Positions 56,439-64,000 of a stretch of DNA of 64,000 nt are shown in pieces. The stretch is from Dipteris shenzhenensis (taxonomy: Eukaryota > Polypodiophyta > Polypodiopsida > Gleicheniales), in assembly GCA_047967505.1 (NCBI GenBank), contig CM106541.1. One strand, 5' to 3'. The notes under the pieces were generated by a model. The model was not told where the DNA came from. It saw only the letters and a program-made list of their open reading frames with translations, and did not search any database. A program made the translations under genes and the position numbers. Within the stretch, counting starts at the first letter, position 1; the number at the start of each line of letters is the position of its first letter.

Positions 56439-56684
56439 CTCGGGGGGGTCACTCATAATATGTAACCCTATCACGTGAGTTCAACAGAAGGATATTTTCG
56501 ATTTCTAAAATTTACAGAAATAAATATACATAAGGGACTAGTTAAAATAGTTTTGGAAAAAATTTACAGATTTGTATAGAAAAGGGGTACATTTTAGTAA
56601 TGAAAAATTTACAGATAAGGGATTTTAGAAATAGGCCTTGAACGCACGTGATATAGAGGGTTTATACATAGTGACCCCCCCGAG
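56439..56684. mobile_element. MITE copy B, 246 bp, complete
   Basis: It has perfect CTCGGGGGGGTCACT inverted termini and TCACGAAG on both sides (56431-56438 and 56685-56692). It is inverted relative to copy A, with the same internal sequence and two CACGTG hexamers. Confidence 0.92.
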
Positions 56685-56849
56685 TCACGAAGTTTCATTT
56701 CTTTGGCTAGGCCCTAGCATCCATTGCTCTACAAGAGACCTTTGTCTCACCCTGCCCTACTCCTCCCTTTCCTCCTCTTTTGTAGTGTGCCTCGTCCCCG
56801 TTGGCATAGAGCAATCTTATCTACATCTTGCTAAATCTTGCTAAATCTT

Positions 56850-58530
56850 GCTGCCAAAATCTAGGAGGGGATTTCAAAAGCGGCGGCCCATTAAAGGGCC
56901 ATTAATCCTCTTCCATCTTCCTCGCCATCCTCCACGATATCCTCTTGCTAAATCAACACCCTCCACTTCTTCCTCTTCAAACGTTGATGAGCATGCAATC
57001 CCTCGATTCATGCTTCTCAATTCGAGCTTCTCTTTGATTAGAGCACAGCAAAAGGGGCCTTTCCACCTCCGCCATAGCCAGCATATCTCGAGCTCTCAGT
57101 CCAAGCTATAGCAATTGGCCTCTGTGGGGATGAAGGAAGCTGAGCACTGAGCAGGTTCTCGATTTTCAGGTGGGAGATCGCAGTGCCTTTCTCTCCGCTT
57201 TTTTATTCTAATCCTTCTGATAACTGACTTTGATGCTCGTCTCGTAAGCTAAAGCATCTGCGCTAGGCATACCGTAGACAAAAAAGAGAGAACAGGAAAG
57301 AATATGAGAGTATAGTTGTAGAAATATTTCTTCTCGACTCCACCTCTTCCTCCTGTAGCGCTTCCTAGATTACGTCTTGCGGACGACTTCTCTGATGTTT
57401 TGGATCGCTTCGCCCTCATCAGTGCTGCTCCCTTCATTCGCCACCATGAGCTGCACCATGATGATGAGGAGGAGCAGGAGGAGGAGGAGGTTCAGTACTG
57501 ACTAGGCACTCAAATTTAGATTTTGACCGCTGCAGAAGATTGCACGCTCATTAGATTGCTGGAATTTTCCTCGACGTTCCACACGATAGTCTTGCACGGC
57601 CTCGCAACGGCTTATTTGGGCGACTTGTTCTGTCACGCAGTCTGTTGCATCTTATTTCAGAGCGTTGCTTTTCGCGAAACATAAAGAGCAGCAACCGAGC
57701 TTACGAGAGAGTCTTTTGTGGGCTTGCGATGCCCAGCTTCATGGAAATATGACGGGCACGATCATAATCGTCCTTGCTGAATTGACACCTTAATTTGTTA
57801 TCTTGCCTCGACTATTAGTTGGAGTTAATTATCTGTCAGGATTACTGATAAAGGGAGAGCGCACGACGGGATCCTCCATGTTCCAAAGGTATATGGTTCG
57901 GGATGCTCTTTAAGAAACTTGTCCGTCAAGATGGAGTACCTTGTCTTGATGCCCGATCTGTCACTTGCAGAAAACCAGATGATTAAGACTCGAGAAAGAA
58001 CTGTCGGTCGCCTACATCGAAAGAACACAGACCTTGACTTGAGCTTCATACCCCAACTCGTTAAGATGTCTTCTCTTCAACACACGACTAACGCTACCGA
58101 CAAGTAGAAACTGCGTACACTACAGAAAATGACATCAGAGATACTCACAAATGCGCTGCATCTTTTTTTTCAGCTCCTGCTTCTCGCTGCAGTTCGTGAT
58201 GTCAAAGTACCAGTCGGTGTAAGTAGCCTGATCGATCTTGTTGGGGGGGTTGGCTCTACCCATGGCAAGAATGGAAGCACGAGATTTCTCGACGGTGGGA
58301 GGGAAAACGCGGGGGCCAGGGGTGAGGCGAGGAGAAGGGGGTTCAACCCAGGTAGGGGAGAGGGGAAGAGGAGCGCGGGGGGAAGGCTGCTCGACCCAAG
58401 TGGTGCAGGTGCGGGGGGTGCCAGGAGCGGGATCTCTTTGCACCCATTCACGGCGACCTTGGGCAGCGACTTCGACCTCGAGAAAAATTCGGCTTATACA
58501 GAGGTGCAGTATACCTTATACAACAAGTTC
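56850..58530. other. genic-looking region, unresolved
   Basis: Base composition is less AT-rich and several frames look protein-like. A forward frame at 57320-57501, after a possible TTGTAG acceptor, reads LADDFSDVLDRFALISAAPF and ends in an acidic EEEQEEEEVQY before TGA. A reverse frame from about 58499 to 58160 reads LEVEVAAQGRREWVQRDP, a Pro/Ser-rich part and DQATYTDWYFDITNCSEKQE. It reaches a GTGAGT donor near 58155. A further reverse frame spans 58060-57825. The two strands conflict, and I cannot name a family. A host gene on either strand is possible. Confidence 0.3.
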
Positions 58531-60109
58531 TGGCAAAACACATAGCTCTCTGGTATGCAGTGCGCTTGCATAACTTGTACAAAAGCTTCAATTTCCATCT
58601 AAATTTTATACTTTTCCAGAAGACGTTCCTTTGGCACCCCGTCCTTTCTTAGGTTGGCTTGGGTGTCATCACGAAGTAAAGTATATTGTGTGAGCCTATT
58701 TTGATGTTGAATGCATTTATGAGCTCCTGGTGATGTTTGTCACCTTGTTGGGATCATGATGTTTGCCATACCACATTCTCAATGCAACGTGCAAGCAATC
58801 ACTGGATAGAGAATAATAGATTTTGTCTAACGAGGGGGCTAGGATAGCTTTTAAGGAGGACAAGGAAGAGGGAGAGTCAGGAAGGAAAAGGGGGCAAGAG
58901 ACAAATAAGGAAAAGTAACCGTGTGAGGAGGAGTGTAAGGGTGTGTGGTGTATGAGACTTTAGGCATGGGGAGGTGGAAGCAACATACAATAACAGAATG
59001 AGTGTCCATGTAGACCTTTAGTACAGCTATCATTGCCTAAAGAGAATTTGCTTTTTATCTTTTTTTAAAGTGAGGAGATTGGTGGTGCTGCTCATCAGCT
59101 GGCTACATGCTCTCTCCATATTCCTGCCATTCAGGAACTATTTGAAACCTGGCCAGTAACTTGTGCTTTGGTACTGATGAATGTATAAAGCATTGCATTC
59201 AAAGTAATTTTCCTAATGACTCGACTTGCCTCAACAGCACCATCTCCTTGACTGTACACCTTTTGCGACACCTTTTGCTGGCCTTGGGACCAATTCGATT
59301 GGAGCTACTAGGGTACAAGATCACCCGCCTCTCCCTTGCCGTTTGCGATCTGGGTTGATCCAAGTTGGATGGCTTGCACAAGCAGTATCTACCCGTCGAA
59401 ACCTTCGAGATTGTCACCATCGAAACCGAGTAGCAGGAGAACCAAGATGAATCACAATTCAGCTAGGAGAGGATTTACTGTTTGTTGTGTTTAGCTATTC
59501 AGCCTCCTCTTTTGATGTAGGGTTCATGCAGGCTCCACATTGCTCTAGGCTATTCAAAGCTCATGAGATCGTTGTTGAGTGAGTTCCATGCGTGGCCTGG
59601 CCTTTTGGTGTTCAAATTTTTGCCTCTGACTCGGGACAGAATGGCACTCTTGAGAGTTGCAAGCATTGAACCACCCATCCTCGAAAATCTGTAGACTAGG
59701 CTCAACAAAGAGAAGGGCAAGCCCTATGCTGCCTTCTTTCGTCTCTTTATCCCCCCCCCCTCTGCCCTTCTTTCTTCCCTCCCTTACGCTTTCACCTTCC
59801 CCTTTACCTTACATAAGCTCTCTAATAAGTTTGTTCATAAGGCACTGCGTCTCGAAAAGGCAGTTTTGGGAACGACTCAACTGGAGCTTATAGCTTGCCT
59901 TCTACTAAGAGGATTTCTATTAATTGTCCCTTGGATTTGTGCAGGTCACCAAGGAGACTCTCTGTTCCCTTTGTGCCTGGTTAGCAATCCAAAATTAAAA
60001 CTATAATTGAAATAAAGGTATGATAGCTTTTCTTTCTCTGCTCAATAACCCATCTGTTGGCAAATTTTCGATAAGTTGATAAGCTTTTTTTGGGGGGGGT
60101 GTTTCTTCT
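58531..60109. other. gap, no gene recognised
   Basis: Contains a purine tract at 58850-58920 and a CT-rich run at 59745-59820. ORFs at 59161-59450 overlap on opposite strands and lack motifs. Confidence 0.5.
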
Positions 60110-60750
60110 TCACGTATGTTCGATGTAGTGTCGTCTTTTCATATGGTATGTCAATGTCATAACTTCTTTATTCTTGATATTACATGACTATTAGATATCG
60201 ACGTAGTGTCGTATATAGCCTTTCGACATAATACATCGATCATCTGATTTGTAATGTAATATTTGAGTCAATTACTTGGGCCATGCATTTGCATGGTGCT
60301 TATCTTTCCGCATTGGATCGTATTACTCGATTATATATGCGGTTAAGTAAGTAAGTCTGCATTTCGACATTTGGTTGTAATATTCAACCTTTGATGTCGT
60401 TACAAGGACTCCTTCTCATTGTTTTGAAACTAGCTCGACACTTGGTCGTATCATTCGACTATATGTGTCGTCTCTCAACCTTAGAAGAGTAATAGAATTC
60501 AACACTTTGTCGTTTATTCGACTTTTGGTGTTGTTTCTTAGATATATAATTTATAAAATAAGTAGGCTTCAACACTAGGTCGTTTATTCGGCTTTCAGTG
60601 TTGTCGTAGCTTATTTCATAAAACAAATGTTTAAACTTCGACACATGGTCATTTATTTGGCTTTCAGTGTCGTCGTAGGTTATCAGTGTTGTATGATAGT
60701 TTCGGCTTCAACACTTGGTCGTTTATTCGACTTTTGATGTCGTTGTCCTC
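60110..60750. repeat. hairpin array of CAACACTTGGTCG/CGACTTTTGGTGTTG units
   Basis: Eight to nine imperfect inverted repeats recur. Each has a left arm like TTCGACACTTGGTCG, a short centre such as TTTATT, and a right arm like CGACTTTTGGTGTCG. They begin near 60120, 60200, 60362, 60432, 60498, 60567, 60636 and 60706. The design matches the CCCCTTT hairpins at 1620-2010. It precedes the kinase-like gene by about 450 bp and may be the subterminal array of a transposon. Confidence 0.85.
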
Positions 60751-61214
60751 TTTGGAAATATTTTGTGTAGAATATAGGGGACCATTGCATAAATGCTAGT
60801 GTGTAGAGGTTGTAAACTTTCCAATAAATATACATCTGAGATTCATGCTCATACATCTAAGGTAACAATGCTAGAGCCAATGATATTTGTGTCTTTGATT
60901 CATGCCTATCCATGGGGTCTTTGAAAGCTGCTTATGTATAAGGATTCTAAGTTGAATCTTATCTTTAATCAATTGTGGGTCATCAACCATTGGATATTAT
61001 TTGAAATACTCTTCCAATGTTGATTATCTATGTCTAACACACACTTCTCCACACACTCAAATGGTAGGCCCATGTAAGCATGATGCAAATTTTATAAGAA
61101 TGGAGTTCGTTGTGTTCTTTATTGTAATTAACTTTGTGTTCATTGATTATTTAAAATATGAATATATTTTAGATTCTCTCTCAATACTTGGTTTTTTCAT
61201 ACATGTTTTGCCAG

Positions 61215-62737
61215 AAATCCTTTTGTGAAAAGATGCAAGCAGAGCAAAGGAAAAATTGGCTCAAAGTCATTAGGCGGCATCTTTGTATAGGGATAAGTAA
61301 GATGAGCAAGGAGCAAATAACAGACATAACTAGCAATGCAATACAAATAGAGTGTTTCTACAATGAGGTCATAGCCAACACAATGGGAGAGACGTTGCCC
61401 AAGAGTGAAATGAATGAAGGTGGAGTACGTCACATGATCAATAGCATCATAGGAAATATGAAGAAATGTGCAGAAGACTTGCGAGATGACGTGCCTCCTA
61501 ATATTGACATGGAAAAATTAGGTTTTTGGGATTTGAAGTGGAAAGAGGAGAAGGGTAGAAGCAAGAGGGCAAAAGACATAGATTCACATTTCACTATTTC
61601 AAAGAGAGTGCGATATGAGCAATCAAAACATTCATGTGATCCAACTTCTGAGGCATGGTTAGCTATTGACGGTAGTCGCGGGGATGCTTCTCACAAAGCA
61701 CATTCATTTAGGAATGGTGATTGTTCAATTGTGTTAGGTATCCCCCATGAGGCTATAGAGGAGGGTGAGAATCTTGGTGCTGGCTCATTTGGAGTATGCT
61801 TTAAAGTCACTTTTAATGGCATCTCTTTCTTTCCTCGAAGTATTACTTATGTAGCGAAGCACTATAAAGGGAACATATCTCACACCTTAAAGTCATTTGA
61901 CAAAGAATATGGAATGCAAATCTTACATCCAGATGCATAGGATTTACTAGAAGCTTGCCTTGGATCAACATTTTTCCATACTTCAATGGAGGGAGTATTG
62001 GAGACATGATGATGCAGCTACCCTTTGAGAAAGGGACTTTCAGAAAGCAAGTGTTATGCTTGAAAGGCAATGGAGTCACTAGGAGAGAACCAGATCCAAT
62101 TCTAAGTGATGTACAGCTTACGAGATTAAAGGCATTTGTGGAAGCCACCCCAGACATCATACACGCATTGGTTGATGCATTAGCAGCTGTACACCAAGAA
62201 GGCATTATACATTGTGACCTACACCCTTTCAATGTCATGCTAGATTTTACCAAGAATCATAGTCCACGGGTTGGCATCATTGATTGGGGATTGCTGCTTC
62301 GATACAGTGAATCAAGAGAAGCTGTTAATTTTGTGAAGCGTACTCCAGATATGGATGATGTGACTTATAAGATCAAGAAGAGTACAGCAATAAGACAAAA
62401 TCGACTCCGGCCTTGGCAAGCTCCAGAAATAATCGACCCTGAGAACACCAATGCTTACAGTAAAGAATCAGATGTGTTTGCCATGGGATACATGATTAAA
62501 GAGGTTATTAATTTTTATAAGGAGTGTAAGGAATACTACTTCAAAGAGGATTACACAAAACAGTCAGCATGGAGTGGCAAGTTGCGGCAGATTTATTTCA
62601 ATGCAACTAACTATATGTTTGTGGAAAAACAAAATAGAATGACACTGGCCGAGATGAATAATCGACTAGCAAGATTTAACACTCAACCCCATGCATGTTT
62701 GCGGCCTGCAGTTGAGATGATGCCTCAGTTTTATTAA
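61215..62737 (+). pseudogene. protein-kinase-like gene, one frameshift
   Basis: A TTTTGCCAG acceptor at 61206-61214 may start this exon, and the first ATG inside is 61233. The N-terminal 180 residues are unrecognised and charged. The kinase follows with glycine loop LGAGSFGVCFKV, lysine in VAKHYKG and, after the break, HCDLHPFNVML (HCD for HRD, with the metal-binding N), IIDWGL (DWG for DFG) and RPWQAPEI (APE), then an SDVFAMGYMIKEV helix. At 61934-61942 the frame changes by one missing base: HPDA is followed by TAG in one frame, while IGFTRSLPWINIFPY continues in the other. Otherwise it is intact to TAA at 62735. Activity is plausible before the break but not shown. Family unknown. Confidence 0.7.
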
Positions 62738-63232
62738 TCTGATTTTATTATAAAGCTACTCTTGGACAATTATGTTTATAAACTATAATGTTACTCTTTC
62801 AATGCATTTTGAATACTAGTATATGCATCTATACTATTTGAATTTAATAAAGTACTATAATATATATATTTTTTAAATTCTCAAATTTTTATCTTCGTGC
62901 TGTAACTTCTTGCATTTTGAATACTAGTATATGTGTTTATGGTATTTGAATTTAATAAAGTGTAAAGTGTCTTAAAATGTATTTTTATTTTTTTTCAAAA
63001 TTTTATATTTGTGTATTAGAATTGTGTATTAATTTGGGAAGAGTTTGTGTTTATTATGGTTAAACTCAAACCCATGAGTCATGCATACAAATTTTTATTA
63101 TAATGATTAAATTTAAACTCACCAGTTATGCACAAATTGGCAATCTAAATTTTGCAGGTCATGCACACACAGGTGGAGGGCGAGTTATAATTAAGGTTCT
63201 CATTTTATTTTAAAGTACATCGGTCTCCTATC
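62738..63232. repeat. spacer with a 51-bp direct repeat
   Basis: GCATTTTGAATACTAGTATATG ... TATTTGAATTTAATAAAGT occurs near 62802 and 62911. AT-rich, no gene. Confidence 0.75.
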
Positions 63233-64000
63233 ATGGCATCTTTTTTCAGGATTCAAGTGATTGACTATGATAATAAGGAGGAATTAGGTGTTGTTAGGGT
63301 GACAAGAGACATAGGTCATCCCACATTCTCTCATGTTCGTGAACAAATTGAAGGTGATGAGCTTCTATTGGAACCCTTTGAGTTTGTTGAGGACGAATAT
63401 ATAATAACCAAACGGCAAGAGGAACGATGGACAATCAATGATCAACTCTTAGTGCACATCAAGAGAAGTCTATGCCGCATAGAGGAAACTCCTTATCCAT
63501 GTAAAAGACATTGCACTCAACTAGCTGATGACATAAATCTTGATGCCCAAGTGCACATGTCTTCAAAGCTTTCTAGTAGATTACTAAGCCCAACTATTCT
63601 TGCATGTTGGCAACGTGAATCTGATAGAGTTAGATCAAAGCTAAAGGAAATGGTAGTGTCAAGGGATGATAAGTTTGAGTTGCATTCTGAGGACTTCAAT
63701 GGGGTGCCCCATGTGCGAATTTGGTGTCATGAGTGTAATGAACTTTATGGTAAAGGATTGATAGAAGGCAAGCATGCAGCATACAATTGCTTCTCTAACT
63801 TTATGAGATTTCACATATTGGAAAGTAAAAAGCATGAGCTCAAGTATATGGTTGCTCGAGGACTACGAAAAGAAGATATGCCCAAAGTAGTGCATCAACT
63901 GACAAAGGATGACAAAAGAGAGATAGAAGATGCGATAGAGAAGATGAAATCTTTTATGTCCACAAATGAAGGTATTATTTGTTCCTTTATTCCTCAATTA
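63233..64000 (+). CDS. open frame with C2H2/BED-like finger, runs off the window (partial)
   Basis: From ATG 63233 the frame is open for 256 codons to the window edge. It may end earlier at a GAAG/GTATTA donor near 63971. The start MASFFRIQVIDYDNKEELG leads to an acidic segment (EGDELLLEPFEFVEDEY) and a central helical part. Then comes CHECNELYGKG followed about 20 residues later by FMRFHILESKKH, a CxxC...HxxxxxH spacing like a BED or C2H2 finger. BED-like fingers are typical of hAT and other transposases, so it may be the N-terminal exon of a transposase in the element that begins at the 60110 array. The frame is clear, the function is not. Confidence 0.6.
   Translation, partial: MASFFRIQVIDYDNKEELGVVRVTRDIGHPTFSHVREQIEGDELLLEPFEFVEDEYIITKRQEERWTINDQLLVHIKRSLCRIEETPYPCKRHCTQLADDINLDAQVHMSSKLSSRLLSPTILACWQRESDRVRSKLKEMVVSRDDKFELHSEDFNGVPHVRIWCHECNELYGKGLIEGKHAAYNCFSNFMRFHILESKKHELKYMVARGLRKEDMPKVVHQLTKDDKREIEDAIEKMKSFMSTNEGIICSFIPQL

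Noticed and set aside
58135-58451. Naming the reverse frames at 57,825-58,500 as a known plant DUF family
   Set aside because: A faint resemblance over fewer than 20 residues was not enough to support a family.
61188-61232. Kinase start at 61188
   Set aside because: The first codons overlap a good splice acceptor (TTTTGCCAG) and read as intron-like sequence; ATG 61233 or an upstream exon is likelier.

Overview
This window looks like nuclear DNA of a land plant with a repeat-rich genome. The evidence is Ty1/copia and Ty3/gypsy retrotransposon remnants with plant-type primer binding sites, CACTA (En/Spm) transposons encoding TNP2-type transposase, a MULE/FAR1-like transposase remnant, plant MITEs, and an LRR receptor-kinase pseudogene with an 83-bp GT-AG intron. 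I saw no tRNA, rRNA, CRISPR array or bacterial operon. The lineage cannot be fixed by eye.

Layout. 1-11,061: three 5' halves of one copia family (two forward, one reverse) around and inside a MULE-like element. That element is bordered by palindromic CCCCTTT/AAAGGGG hairpin arrays. 11,062-14,890: AT-rich DNA with tandem duplications. 14,891-18,118: a GC-richer LRR receptor-like kinase pseudogene. 19,610-26,519: a complete CACTA element (CACTA-1) with 29-bp inverted termini and a 3-bp AGT target duplication. It has two divergent genes whose exons join in frame without a stop. 26,520-32,700: degenerate coding remnants, TAGTACTA-rich arrays and a MITE. 32,701-41,898: a decayed CACTA element (CACTA-2) with ACT target duplication and GTCGCTATATAGCGAC palindromes. 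42,468-42,902: a small ORF with a membrane segment, a candidate host gene. 43,500-48,600: an LTR-like piece, a small palindrome-bordered element, a gypsy LTR and a copia pol fragment. 48,670-51,553: part of a third CACTA element (CACTA-3), cut by a copia LTR. 51,554-54,660: copia LTR, gypsy LTR, gypsy gag and a MITE, nested. 54,660-60,100: mostly unassigned sequence with one complete MITE. 60,110-64,000: a further hairpin array followed by a protein-kinase-like gene and an open reading frame with a zinc-finger-like motif that runs off the window.

How it fits together. Most of the window is nested or adjacent mobile DNA. The most coherent biology is in CACTA-1: a TNP2-type transposase (about 1,123 aa) and a TnpA-like protein (about 437 aa) are transcribed away from each other. 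The subterminal repeat motif found at both ends also occurs as a third array between the two genes. CACTA-2 repeats this three-array plan with an unrelated palindrome. Several other elements here also carry family-specific palindromic arrays at their borders. The kinase-like gene next to such an array near the right edge is the most unusual cargo candidate. All exon boundaries were read by eye and have no transcript support.
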